From G963677325 sp963810555 (GTDB lineage: Bacteria > Bacteroidota > Bacteroidia > Bacteroidales > Prolixibacteraceae), in assembly GCA_963810555.1 (NCBI GenBank), contig CAWENX010000009.1:682001-746000 (forward strand): a DNA stretch of 64,000 bases, in the 5' to 3' direction. The position numbers and the translations under genes are program-made. Below, piece after piece: positions 8,139-18,515 of this stretch; position 1 is the stretch's first letter, and each line of letters opens with the position of its first letter. The notes under the pieces are model-generated. The model was not told where the DNA came from, did no database searches, and was given only the letters and a program-made list of their open reading frames with translations.

Positions 8139-10022
8139 GTGTCGGATATTATCCAACTTTTACCGGATTCAGTAGCTAACCAGATTGCAGCGGGGGAGGT
8201 CATTCAGCGGCCGGCTTCCGTTGTGAAGGAGTTAGTGGAAAATTCCATTGATGCCGGCGCCACTTCCATCACGATCAATATAAAAGATTCCGGCCGGACA
8301 CTTATCCAGGTTATTGACAACGGCCAGGGAATGTCGCCTACTGATGCCAGAATGTCATTTGAAAGGCATGCCACATCAAAAATACGCGAAGCTAACGATT
8401 TATATGCTATACGGACAATGGGATTCCGCGGTGAAGCGCTTGCTTCAATCGCTGCTGTAGCGGATGTAGAATTAAAAACCCGTGTCCGGGGAACTGAATT
8501 GGGAACATTTGTTCATATTCTCGGATCAACCATCCAAAAACAGGAAACCCATCTTTGTCCTGAAGGTTCCAATTTTTCAGTTAAAAATATATTTTTCAAT
8601 GTACCTGCCCGACGAAAGTTTTTAAAGTCCAACAGTTCTGAATTGAAATATATTATCACTGAATTTCAACGGATTACCTTAGCCCATCCCGCGATTGAAT
8701 TTTCACTTTATCACAATAATTCACTGATTTATAATTTATCCTCCGAAAATGTCAGGAAACGAATAGTAAACCTTTTCGGGAAAAATGTAAATTCCAATCT
8801 GATTCCGGTTGATACAGTTACAACGGCTGTCAGGATATCCGGTTATATCGGTCAACCCAAATTTGCAAAAAAGACATTGGGTGAGCAATTTTTCTTTGTC
8901 AACGGCCGGTTTATGAAACATCCGTTTTTCCATAGAGCAGTGATACAGGCTTATGACCGTATTCTGCAACCGGAAACATTCCCTGCATATTTCCTTTATT
9001 TTGAAGTCGATCCCGCAGGTATCGATATAAATATTCATCCTACCAAAACGGAAATAAAATTTGAAGACGAGCGAACAACATGGCACATCATACATGCCAG
9101 TCTGCGGGAAGCCATCGGCAAATACAATCTTATCCCATCGATAGATTTCGATCAGGAAGGAGCCTTTGAAATTCCGCTGTCTCCAGGGAGGGACATACCT
9201 GTATCAATACCAAAAATAAAAATTGATCCATCATTCAATCCTTTTGAAAAGGGAAAAGATGTTAACGAGCACCAAAAGAATTTTATAATTCCGTCACTTC
9301 AAAGTGACAGGAATCTGGCAAATTGGCAAAGACTTTACCAGGGTTTTGAACATACCGGGAAAGCTCATGAAGAGGCATCGGAGAGAAATTTTAATGAAGA
9401 AACAGAACCTGAAGAACCATTACAACAGGAAATCACAGAATATGATAAAATCATTAAAGAAACACATAACTTTTTGCAGTTTAAAAACAAATATATCCTT
9501 ACTCCCGTGAAATCAGGATTAATGGTCATTGACCAGAAAAGAGCGCATGAACGCATTCTGTATGAAAATTTAATGAAAACCATTGAAAACAGTATACCTC
9601 TTAGTCAAAGACAGTTATATCCTGTCAGATTGGAACTCAATGCAATTGACACTGATATTTTGATAACAATAAGAGAAGAATTAAAAGAACTCGGTTTTGA
9701 AATACGTCAGGAAGAAAGAAATATTTTTTATATTGAGGGAATTCCTTCTATTCTTAGCCATCTGGATGCAAAGGGATTAGTAGAAAAACTGCTTGAAGAT
9801 TTCAAATCAAGACCGATTGATGTTAAAGAAGAAATTAAGGAATACCTGGTTCTTTTACTATCAAAGTCAACTGCCATCAATTACGGAAATGTATTAAAGC
9901 CGGAAGAGATTTCCGAACTTTTTAACAGTTTGTTTTCTTGTCAATTCCCTAATTACTCCCCCTCAGGGAAAAATATTGTGACGATTATTTCACTCCAGGA
10001 TTTTGAAAAACTGTTAAATTAA
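8139..10022 (+). CDS. mutL: DNA mismatch repair protein MutL
   Basis: Couples MutS mismatch recognition to downstream repair. 627 aa. The N-terminal GHKL ATPase has all motifs: IAAGEVIQRPASVVKELVENSIDAGA, VIDNGQGM, RHATSKI and TMGFRGEALASIAAVA. The transducer domain carries NVPARRKFLKS and FVNGRFMKHP. The C-terminal dimerisation domain holds VIDQKRAHERILYE, at the place of the DQHAxxERxxxE metal site of endonuclease-type MutL, but with Lys where His is usual. The start is GTG 8139 (MSDIIQLLPDSVANQIAAGEV), since the nearby ATG is out of frame. Confidence 0.97.
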   Translation: MSDIIQLLPDSVANQIAAGEVIQRPASVVKELVENSIDAGATSITINIKDSGRTLIQVIDNGQGMSPTDARMSFERHATSKIREANDLYAIRTMGFRGEALASIAAVADVELKTRVRGTELGTFVHILGSTIQKQETHLCPEGSNFSVKNIFFNVPARRKFLKSNSSELKYIITEFQRITLAHPAIEFSLYHNNSLIYNLSSENVRKRIVNLFGKNVNSNLIPVDTVTTAVRISGYIGQPKFAKKTLGEQFFFVNGRFMKHPFFHRAVIQAYDRILQPETFPAYFLYFEVDPAGIDINIHPTKTEIKFEDERTTWHIIHASLREAIGKYNLIPSIDFDQEGAFEIPLSPGRDIPVSIPKIKIDPSFNPFEKGKDVNEHQKNFIIPSLQSDRNLANWQRLYQGFEHTGKAHEEASERNFNEETEPEEPLQQEITEYDKIIKETHNFLQFKNKYILTPVKSGLMVIDQKRAHERILYENLMKTIENSIPLSQRQLYPVRLELNAIDTDILITIREELKELGFEIRQEERNIFYIEGIPSILSHLDAKGLVEKLLEDFKSRPIDVKEEIKEYLVLLLSKSTAINYGNVLKPEEISELFNSLFSCQFPNYSPSGKNIVTIISLQDFEKLLN

Positions 10023-10073
10023 CATGATTATCCTGCGATTGTCTATTTTTGTATTTTAACAAGACAAATAATT

Positions 10074-10892
10074 ATGAGCCAATTCAGACCTACATCACCA
10101 CTTTCCATCCCTCCGGTAGTAAAAAACCTTATTCTTATCAATGTTGTTATGCTCATAGCAACGTGGGCTTTAAATAACGCCGGAATTAATCTTACTGAAA
10201 AACTCGGTCTTTTTTATATTGGATCGAAATATTTCCACCCTTATCAGTTCATCACACATATGTTTATGCATGCCAATTTTTGGCACTTATTTTTCAATAT
10301 GTTTGCCCTTTATATGTTTGGCAGGGTACTTGAAATGGTCTGGGGTCCAAGACGTTTCCTGATTTATTTTTTTGTGACGGGTTTAGGGGCAGCAGTATTA
10401 CATTCTTTTGTCACTTATTTGGAAATGTCTTCCATGCAGAGACACGCTATTGCTTTTTACAATACTCCTTCACCGGAATTGCTTGCAGCCTTCGTCAAAT
10501 CAAATCTTCACCAAAATATTCCGGGAATAACTGATTTGATCAACAATTGGTATGATTCACCAAATAATCCATCATTCATTCGCCAGGGTACTGATGTTGT
10601 TCGGGAGATTGTTCAAATGAGGATAAACATACCGACAATAGGAGCTTCAGGAGCTGTTTTTGGTGTTCTCCTGGCGTTTGGTTATTTATTCCCTAATACT
10701 GAATTATTGTTATTGTTTCCACCTATTCCGATAAAGGCCAAATATTTAGTCATTGGTTATGGCGGTCTTGAGTTATACCTCGCCTTTACCCAATCAAACA
10801 GCGATATTGCGCATTTCGCACATTTAGGGGGTATGTTGTTCGGATTTATTCTTTTAAAATACTGGGAAAGGCATTCCCGAAATTTTTATTAA
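10074..10892 (+). CDS. rhomboid family intramembrane serine protease
   Basis: 272 aa integral membrane protease. Visible features are the HMFMHANFWHLFFNMFALYMFG segment (L1/TM2 His and Asn), catalytic serine in IGASGAVFGVLLAFGY and catalytic histidine in DIAHFAHLGGMLFGF. There is an extra loop of about 70 residues between TM3 and the GASG helix (SSMQRHAIAFYNTPSPELLAAF ...), as in other Bacteroidota rhomboids. It lies 51 bp after mutL and is followed by a second rhomboid gene, so the two probably form a pair, possibly co-transcribed with mutL. Confidence 0.94.
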   Translation: MSQFRPTSPLSIPPVVKNLILINVVMLIATWALNNAGINLTEKLGLFYIGSKYFHPYQFITHMFMHANFWHLFFNMFALYMFGRVLEMVWGPRRFLIYFFVTGLGAAVLHSFVTYLEMSSMQRHAIAFYNTPSPELLAAFVKSNLHQNIPGITDLINNWYDSPNNPSFIRQGTDVVREIVQMRINIPTIGASGAVFGVLLAFGYLFPNTELLLLFPPIPIKAKYLVIGYGGLELYLAFTQSNSDIAHFAHLGGMLFGFILLKYWERHSRNFY

Positions 10893-10929
10893 TAACGAAT
10901 TTTACGAATTAAGACGAATTATACAAATA
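10893..10929. repeat. word repeat acgaatt
   Basis: Four near-copies of acgaatt in 35 bp (aacgaattttacgaatt, aagacgaattatac) directly before the second rhomboid start. The same word recurs at 43868-43910. Confidence 0.5.
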
Positions 10930-11815
10930 ATGGGGATCATTGATGAAATAAAGCTGTCATTTAAAAACGGTTCGCATCTCACAAAACTAATATATATAAA
11001 CCTTGCGATCTGGATAATTGTGAGGCTTACATCTGTTATTTTCATGTTTGGAGGTTCCGATGCTTCCCGAATTCTTGGGTGGCTGGCTTTACCTGCTTCA
11101 TTTGATCAGTTTATTACCCGTCCCTGGACTCTGATAACCTATATGTTCCTTCATTACGAATTTCTGCATATCCTCTTTAATGTCCTTTGGCTTTATTGGT
11201 TTGGCAAAATATTCCTTGAATATCATAATCAGCGCAGATTGCTTAGTCTTTACTTGCTTGGAGGAATAGTTGGAGGTCTTACTTTTATGGCGGCATATAA
11301 TTTTTTCCCCATTTTCAAGGATGCTGTAAAATTCACGCAATTACTTGGTGCTTCTGCATCAGTAATTGCAATTATGACCGCAATTGCAATTTATGTTCCT
11401 AATCATGAAATCCATCTTTTATTCATTGGACGCGTTAAAATAAAATGGATTGTAATAATATCTATCATCCTCTATGTTATTGGATTATCAGGAAGTAATG
11501 CAGGCGGGTAACTTTGCGCATCTCGGAGGAATCTTTTGGGGCTGGCTGTATATGTACAATTTAAAATCAGGCCGTGATATTACAGCAGGTTTTAACAAAA
11601 TAACGGATAGATTATTTTCACGATCACAAAGGAAGAATAGGCTTAAAATAAAGTATTATCAAACGAATCCTGATTACGAATATAACCGAAAGAAGACCAT
11701 TCAGCAGGAGGAAGTCAATCGAATACTGGACAAAATCGCAAAATCGGGTTATGAAAGTCTGACAGCAGAGGAAAAGGATACCTTGTTCAAAATGGGGGGA
11801 AAAACAGGTAATTAG
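10930..11815 (+). CDS. rhomboid family protease, frameshifted
   Basis: The first frame (10930-11511) encodes the membrane core with FLHYEFLHILFNVLWLYWFGKIF and the catalytic-serine segment LLGASASVIAIMTAIAIYVP. It then stops at SNAGG. The next frame continues exactly where the family does: NFAHLGGIFWGWLYMYNLK supplies the catalytic histidine, followed by a basic cytoplasmic tail ending at 11815. Removing one G from the GGG at 11506-11508 joins them as SNAGGNFAHLGG. The restored length of about 294 aa suits the family. Both catalytic residues survive, so a consensus error or a very recent mutation is likelier than old decay. Confidence 0.85.
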
Positions 11816-11885
11816 TAATCAGTGAACAGTAAACTGTGATAACTCGCTATAGCCTATATAACTTAAAGACTAATAGTCTGATTGA
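11814..11885. repeat. 7-bp-word intergenic element
   Basis: gtaatcagtgaacagtaaac followed by agactaatagtctgat. The first part is the reverse complement of the word upstream of mutL and thyA; the second recalls 5658-5700. Confidence 0.5.
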
Positions 11886-12956
11886 ATGAAATTATTTCTT
11901 AATAAATTTGGATTCTTATTAAATATGATTGCGGCAGTTTTTCTTCTGCTCGCCTATCTCGCTCCATTTGTCGCCCCGGATACATTTTGGCCGCTTTCAA
12001 TCATTGGGCTTGGATATCCATTTCTTCTTGTACTTAATTTCCTTTTTCTCATCTTTTGGCTTATCCAAAGGTCTAAAAAACTCATACTTTCTTTATTGGT
12101 CATCGTACTTGGCCTTGGATATTTCAATAACTATTTTCAGTTTCATGCAGTTAAGGAAGATATCTCAGATGGCATCAAAATCTTGAGTTATAACGTTAAT
12201 TATTTTTCATATGACCTTAAAAACAGGAAACCGGGAGAGAATAATTTGTTGGGATATCTTAGAAAATCAGGGGCCGATATTATCTGTCTTCAGGAAACTT
12301 ACATCCGCAGATCCGGTTACATGAGCGCATCGGAAATTATGAACTCCTTACCCAATATAAAACATTATCAATTAGCTCATTCTGTTTCATTTGGGGGACC
12401 GGTGACTTTTTCACGTTACCCAATAATCAATATGGGTGAAATCCGTTTTGCGAATACTTCCAATATGGTGATCTTTTCAGATATTAAGGTCAATGAGAAT
12501 AAAATTATAAGGATTTATAACTGCCATTTTCAGTCTTTCCAGATAAAACCTGAAAATTATACTGTCATAGAATCACCTGTATCAGGATCAAACAGATTAA
12601 AAGTAAAAGAGATTTTTGAGCTGAGTCATAAACTGATTTCAGCTTTTTCTATCAGGGCTTTTCAGGCAAGAAAAGTTTCACAGCACATAATAAATTGTCC
12701 TTATCCGGTCATAGTGTGCGGAGATTTTAATGACACACCGTGTTCATATACTTATAGAAAAGTTCTTGGGAATTTAAAGGATTCATTTGTTGAATCAGGA
12801 TTTGGCATTTCAAACACTTATCACGGGATTTTGCCATCTTTCAGAATAGACTATATTTTTCACAGCAAAGAATTCCATTCTTATAACTATATCCGAAAAC
12901 GCATTAATTATTCAGATCATTATCCCGTTTCGTGTGTTCTGAGAATTGAAGAATAA
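11886..12956 (+). CDS. endonuclease/exonuclease/phosphatase family membrane protein
   Basis: 356 aa. Residues about 1-85 hold three hydrophobic helices (FGFLLNMIAAVFLLLAYLAPF, FLLVLNFLFLIFWLIQ, LILSLLVIVLGLGYFNNYF). The rest is an EEP phosphoesterase domain: ILSYNVNYFSY, ADIICLQETYI (metal-binding Glu), CGDFNDTPCSYTY, IDYIFHS and the terminal YSDHYPVSCVL (catalytic Asp-His). Membrane-anchored EEP proteins of this layout are common in Bacteroidota; their substrate (nucleic acid, phosphoester or lipid) is not known. ATG 11886 follows the word element directly. Confidence 0.9.
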   Translation: MKLFLNKFGFLLNMIAAVFLLLAYLAPFVAPDTFWPLSIIGLGYPFLLVLNFLFLIFWLIQRSKKLILSLLVIVLGLGYFNNYFQFHAVKEDISDGIKILSYNVNYFSYDLKNRKPGENNLLGYLRKSGADIICLQETYIRRSGYMSASEIMNSLPNIKHYQLAHSVSFGGPVTFSRYPIINMGEIRFANTSNMVIFSDIKVNENKIIRIYNCHFQSFQIKPENYTVIESPVSGSNRLKVKEIFELSHKLISAFSIRAFQARKVSQHIINCPYPVIVCGDFNDTPCSYTYRKVLGNLKDSFVESGFGISNTYHGILPSFRIDYIFHSKEFHSYNYIRKRINYSDHYPVSCVLRIEE

Positions 12957-13043
12957 ATATTCAAACTAATTTTATTGCAACTTTAAACTTCTATTTTTAA
13001 TAATTGCTTTAAATAAAAGAGCGCATAAATATAAAATAATAAA

Positions 13044-13064
13044 GCACAGAGAAATTATCTGTGC
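13044..13064 (-). terminator. putative trxA terminator
   Basis: Perfect 7-bp stem gcacaga/tctgtgc with a 7-nt loop. On the minus strand it is followed by a T-rich run (TTTATTATTTTA), 23 bp beyond the trxA stop. Confidence 0.6.
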
Positions 13065-13086
13065 CCTATTCATTAAACATAGAAAT

Positions 13087-13404
13087 TTAAAGAAGTGCGT
13101 CTATCTTGGATGCAAGAATGGATTTTGGCACCGCACCTACCTGCTTGTCTGCAATTTCTCCATTCTTAAAAAATAAAATTGTCGGAATATTACGAATCCC
13201 AAATTTTGAAGCTGTCCCCGGATTATTGTCAACATCCATCTTGGTAATAACAGCTCTTCCATCATAATCTTCCGATAGTTCAGCCACTAAAGGACTTATC
13301 ATCCTGCACGGTCCGCACCATTCAGCCCAAAAGTCAACAAGTACAGGTTTATCAGATTGAAGAACAATCTCTTCGAAATTTTCATCATTTACTTCAATTG
13401 CCAT
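13087..13404 (-). CDS. trxA: thioredoxin
   Basis: Cytosolic disulfide reductant, 105 aa. The active site WAEWCGPCRMISPL, followed by DVDNNPGTASKFGIRNIPTILFFKNGE with the cis-proline (IPT), is canonical. It has no signal peptide. The gene lies 58 bp beyond the dnaE stop on the same strand, an arrangement commonly seen in Bacteroidota. Start at ATG 13404. Confidence 0.97.
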   Translation of the reverse strand: MAIEVNDENFEEIVLQSDKPVLVDFWAEWCGPCRMISPLVAELSEDYDGRAVITKMDVDNNPGTASKFGIRNIPTILFFKNGEIADKQVGAVPKSILASKIDALL

Positions 13405-13462
13405 ATTAAATATTTTAATATATTTATAAATATTTGTATTTTAAGTCAAGCAAAATTACAAA

Positions 13463-16400
13463 TTAATTTATTGTGATGAACATTTCAGGGTACTTTTGTA
13501 AGAATGCCTTAAGTTCTGTGGTTATTCCTACTCGTCTGGTCCTGGAAAACAAATCAATTTGGATGTTTGTCAAAGTATCAATAACGGCAAATTTAATCAT
13601 TGATTTTCCCTGATATTGTGCCAGGTTTCCATCAAGTTCATCTATTAATTCATTGGTAATTATATCCGGGGGCAGAGTCAACTTTATGCTTTCTGCTTTT
13701 CCTGATAATTCCTGAAGAAGTTCAATCTTGTTTGTCTTAAATTCAAGCTGATCACTTCCCGTCCATTTCTGTCCTATTCGTCCCTTAATTAAAAGAAACA
13801 ATCCCTTTTTGCAAAAGTTTCCAAAATTCACATAATCATTCCCAAAAAAGAAAAACTTGTAAGAACCAGAGTAATCTGAAAGTGTAAGGAAGCTAAAGGG
13901 TTTCCCGTTTTTCGTTATTCCTTCCTGGGAGTCAGTCACAATTCCTCCGAATGTAAAATCTTTCCCTGTACTATTCAAATCATTATTCAGGTCCGTTAAC
14001 GTAACATCGTTCGTACAGAAGCTATCTATTTCCAACCGGTAATCATCCAGTGGATGCGAAGTAAGATAAATCCCGATCAGATTTTTTTCTTTTTCAAGAG
14101 CAACCAGTTTTGGCCATTCTTCCACTTTCGGTATATTTGGCTTATTTGACTTCAATTGTCTGTAAATCCCCAAAAAGAGATTGCCATGGGCACTGTTTTT
14201 CCGATTGAATTTGATTTCCGTATTTGATAAGTGTTTCAATAAAAGTTGCTTCCGTCTCCTGTTTCACCAAAATATTTCTTTTAATATTATTCAGATTATC
14301 AAAAGCACCTGCCATTGCCAGTGCTTCCAGATTTTTTTTATTTACCGTTTGTAAATTAACCTGTTCAACAAAATCGAAAATAGTTTTATAATTCCCCGTG
14401 TTTATTACGTGCGCTAATAATATCATGGGCGGCCCCTGCTCCAACACCTTTAATGGCAGCCATTCCAAACCGAATGTCCCCCACTTTATTCGCAGTAAAT
14501 TTGATGAAACTTTCGTTTACATCAGGCCCCAGAACATGCAAGTTTCATACGTTTGCATTTCGTCCATGAACTTGGTAATATCTGTATCATATTTCAAAGG
14601 TTCCGGCTTAAGTCGGCAGCCATAAATTCTGCCGGATAGTGTGCTTTTAAATACCCGGTTTGATAGGCAATATAAGCATAACAAACCGAATGCGATTTAT
14701 TAAATGCATAAGATGCAAATGCTTCCCAGTCTTTCCAGATTTTTTCAATAACAGTTTCCGGATTATTTACCCGTTAAATCTACATTCATCGATAAATTGA
14801 AAATTAGCTTTACAACCTTCAATAAACTTCACTTTTAGCTACGCCATTACATCGCCTTATTTTCTTCCCCATTGCTTTTCGAAGCGAGTCTGAATCACCC
14901 CGGGTAAAATTGGCCAAGAGCTCGTGAAAGTAACATTACCTGTTCCTGAAATACAGTAATTCCATAGGTTTCACTCAGGTATTTTTCCATCATTGGCAAA
15001 TCGTAATACTACTTTTTCTTACCATGTTTTCGGTCGATATAATCAGGAATATATTCCATTGGGCCGGGACGATACAGGGCATTCATTGCAACAAGATCTT
15101 CAAACCGGTTTGGGTAATTCAGATCGCGAAGATACTTTTTCATCCCGTCTGATTCAAACTGAAAAATAGCAGTGGTTTCGCCATGACTAAAAAGTTCAAA
15201 GTTTTTGCATCATCCAAAGGAATATTATCAATGTCAATATTTGATTCCTTTTGAAAGCCTGATATTTTCAAGGCTTTCCTTTATGATGGAAAGTGTTTTC
15301 AATCCGAGAAAATCCATTTTCAACAATCCGATGCGATTCCACAAAACGACCATCATATTGGGTGGTCAGTAAATTTTCTTCATCTTTCGTTGGCATTAAA
15401 GGAATATGTTCGGTAAGAGGATCGCGGCTGATTAAAATTCCACAGGCATGAACACCCGATTGACGAATAGATCCTTCCAGAGTTTCGGCAAATTTTATGG
15501 TTTGTAACTATTAAGCGGATTATCAGATTCTTTTTCTTTTTAAAGGTCGGGATTTTCTTTAAATGCTCTTTCAAAAGTCATTTTTGGTGGTTTCCGGAAC
15601 CATTTTAGCCAATCGGTCTGCTTCCGGCAAGAGGGAATTTCAGCACCCTGGCAACATCGCGGATGGCCAGTTTTGTTGCCATAGTTCCAAATGTGCAAAT
15701 GTGTGCTACCTTTTCTCTGACCGTACTTTTTCTGTCACATAATCGAGTACAAGTTGCCGTCCGTCATCATCAAAATCAATATCAACATCGGGCATCGAAA
15801 TACGGTCAGGATTTAGAAAACGTTCAAAAAGCAAGATTATATTTAATAGGATCGACATTGGTGATCCCGGTACTGAATAAGCCACTGCCGACCGGCTGCC
15901 GAGCCGCGTCCCGGCCCAACTAATGACACCCATTTCCCGTGCCGTAGTTAATAAAATCCTGTGTGATAAGAAAATATCCCGGGAAATCCCATTTGATTTG
16001 ATGGTTTCCAATTCAAAATCCAATCCGTTCGATTACATCGTCAGAGAATCGGATCTCCATATCGTTCTTTGCTCCTTTAAAAGCAAGATGCCTTAAATAA
16101 GCTGATTCCAATTTGATCCGTAAGAACTTTTTCGATAACCTCCCAGTCGGTTAAATGCTCTTCTTCAAACTCTTCGTAATAATTGTTCTTCAGAAAAACG
16201 TTTTCCGATAATCTTCAATTCGAGCCAAATTCTTCAGGAATTGGGAAAATCAGGCATAATCGGATTGCGAATCAAGTCGTAATACAATTCAATTTTTTCA
16301 ACAATTTCCTGCAGTATTCACCAAAGATTAAAGGTACATCTGCAAAAAGCTCTATTCATTTCGGCGTCGTTTTAAACCACTCCTGTTTTGTATAACGCAT

Positions 16401-17144
16401 CCGATTCGGATCATCAAGATCCTTGCCTGTATTTAAGACAAATTAACAAATCATGTGCATCGGCATCTTCCTCATTGGTAAAATGAACATCGTTGGTTGC
16501 AATTACTTTAATACCATATTTTTTTGCAAATGCTAACAATATCATGTTTAACCTCTACCTGATTTTCATACACATCTTCTGTCAATTGCGGTATGTTTGA
16601 ATGTGTCGCTGGAGTTCAAGATAAAAATCATCTCCAAAAAGCGTTTTGAACCAACTGAATGGCATCTTCGGCATCTTTGAAATGGTCACCTTTATACAAG
16701 CTTGGGAATTTCTCCTCCCAGACAGGCTGATGATACAATTAAACCCTCACTGTATTTTTCAAGAAGATTTTTATCGATTCGTGGTTTATAATAAAAACCT
16801 TCATTGTTGGCTATGGAAATGAGTTTAACCAGATTTTTGTAACCTGTTTTATTTTTAGCCAAGCAAAATCAGGTGATATCCTGAACGGTCGATCTTTATC
16901 ATTTTTATCGTTAAACTGAATTCCGCGTGAGCCACATAGGTTTCACATCCCAGAATTGGTTTAATTCCGCTTTTCTTGCAGATTGAATGAAATTCCTTTA
17001 TCCCGAACATTGTTCCATGATCGGTAAGCGCAAGTGAAGTCATTCCGTCTGTTTTGGCTTTATTAACCAGAGCACTAACACTGTGCTGCCCCGTCTAAGA
17101 ATCGAATATTGCGAATGCACATGTAAATGTGTAAATGGAATCAT
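13463..17144 (-). pseudogene. dnaE: DNA polymerase III alpha subunit, reading frame broken by many indels
   Basis: The replicative polymerase subunit can be followed from start to stop over 3.68 kb (about 1227 codons, normal length), but in changing frames. The N-terminal PHP domain begins at 17144 (MIPFTHLHVHSQYSIL, then LTDHGTMFGIKEF). The catalytic aspartates lie in PDVDIDFDDDGRQ near 15760-15795. Helix-hairpin-helix remnants lie near 14400, and a clean C-terminal OB-fold frame occupies 13463-14160. I can place at least nine frame changes, for example near 17090, 16857, 14400, 14266, 14245, 14197 and 14178. Most are single-base gains or losses, often in homopolymers, while the amino-acid motifs on either side stay intact. 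That pattern suits uncorrected sequencing error better than an old pseudogene. If real, a second dnaE must exist. Confidence 0.85.
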
Positions 17145-17482
17145 TAATTTAAATAATTTAATATCTGGAAATAAGAAGATTTAGAGAAACTATTCACTCG
17201 AAGGTTAAAGATAAAGAATATATTCCAACCTGAACTCAATGTTAATAACTATTCATATTTTAATATGATCTGAATCTGCCTGATGTAAAACCTTTTTTAG
17301 GACAAGATATATTGTTCCGTAATGATTTTATACGGTTTTTGTGCGCTCTTCGTGCGTTAGCAATGCGAATTATGAGCGTACTATCCCCGAATAACCGACG
17401 AACAAGAGCCAGAGAAAACAATGTCGCAAGCGAGTGATGGGGAAAGAACAGTCCGAAAAAGCAAGAATGAGCTTAAGTAAAC
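17145..17482. other. 338-bp gap with an unexplained GC-richer block
   Basis: The first half is AT-rich dnaE leader. The block around 17335-17465 is richer in GC, with repeated gcg/cga words (ttttgtgcgctcttcgtgcg, gcgtactatccccgaataac) unlike the surrounding gaps. I find no ORF or tRNA. It could hold a small RNA or a remnant; no family is recognised. Confidence 0.35.
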
Positions 17483-18172
17483 CTATTGCAATGATATTGA
17501 ACCATATGCAATGCTCATCGCCTGAAGCAATGAAGATCCGGAGGTCTCGAATAATAAAGCATCTAACTCTATAGTGAATGTTCCAGGTAAATAATTGGTA
17601 AAAGATGATACAGGAAATTGAATCTCTAATCCATCTGAAGATGAGTAAAGTTTAGCCGGGATTATTTCAGTATTACCTTTTGTAACCCTTATTTGATAAG
17701 ATTGGGCACCCGGAACCGGATTCCATTTCAAATTTACCGATTGACCATCCTGAGACAAATCCAAAGTATCAATTTCAGCAGGCAAGATATAATCTGTTCC
17801 CAGAGTATTACTAAAAGTCTGTTGTGTTTTGTCCTTAAAAGTTACATCATATTTGTAAACTCCGGCTAATGGAAGAGTGCTTACAAAATCTCCGGATGTC
17901 AATGAAGGGTCTTTGTAAATGGAAATTCCTTTATCTGCAATTCCCGGGAGAGGAATGGAATCCCCATCAGGATTTATAACAGAAACCGAAATCATCCGGT
18001 TATAAGAAAACACGGAATGTGCCACACCAAATAAAGTATCTCCCTGATTTACAATAGATTTAATAAAAACGTCTGCGGTGGCCACATTTGTTATGGTCGT
18101 TTGCTGACATGAAATGATAGTAACCCAAAACAAAATACCCAATGTAAACCAATTTATTATTCTCTTAGACAT
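17483..18172 (-). CDS. tandem paralogous lipoprotein, copy 1 (unknown function)
   Basis: 229 aa. Signal peptide with lipobox ending TIISC (Cys about 22). The mature part reads as two beta-sandwich-like segments. The first has ADVFIKSIVNQGDTLFGVAHSV and GVYKYDVTFKDKTQQTFSNTLGTDYILP. The second looks like an Fn3-type module (VNLKWNPVPGAQSYQIRVTKG), ending PGTFTIELDALLFETSG ... SIAYGSISLQ. The same blueprint recurs in the next three genes on the same strand, giving an array of four diverged paralogues. No enzyme motif is visible; surface binding or structure is a guess. Confidence 0.8.
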   Translation of the reverse strand: MSKRIINWFTLGILFWVTIISCQQTTITNVATADVFIKSIVNQGDTLFGVAHSVFSYNRMISVSVINPDGDSIPLPGIADKGISIYKDPSLTSGDFVSTLPLAGVYKYDVTFKDKTQQTFSNTLGTDYILPAEIDTLDLSQDGQSVNLKWNPVPGAQSYQIRVTKGNTEIIPAKLYSSSDGLEIQFPVSSFTNYLPGTFTIELDALLFETSGSSLLQAMSIAYGSISLQ

Positions 18173-18515
18173 TTAGCAGAAAATTAGGCAAAACATTCTT
18201 ACAAATTGCCTGTGATTGATTAATTTTAACAACATCACTTATTAAAAATATTTACCAGCTTTCCATATTCAACCAATAAATACTCATTCTCCGAACACAG
18301 AATAATTTCAAAATCAACAATGGATTAAATTGATACCATGCAAATTTATTGCTATACGTAAAAATAATAAAATGCAAGGTATCAAAAATAAAAATGCTTT
18401 TAATTTTATTATTAAAATCACAAGAGGCCGGAATTTTCTCTGAATTAAAGGCTTATATAAATAAGCATACAAAAATACCTATATCATTTACTTTGGGATA
18501 TCAGAAATAAAAGAA
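18173..18515. other. AT-rich gap between lipoprotein paralogues
   Basis: 343 bp, very AT-rich, with no ORF or clear terminator. Its length suggests that the paralogues have separate promoters. Confidence 0.5.

Noticed and set aside
17335..17465. RNase P or tmRNA gene
   Set aside because: A ggggaaagaacagtccg string looked vaguely like an RNase P motif, but the remaining conserved elements are absent.
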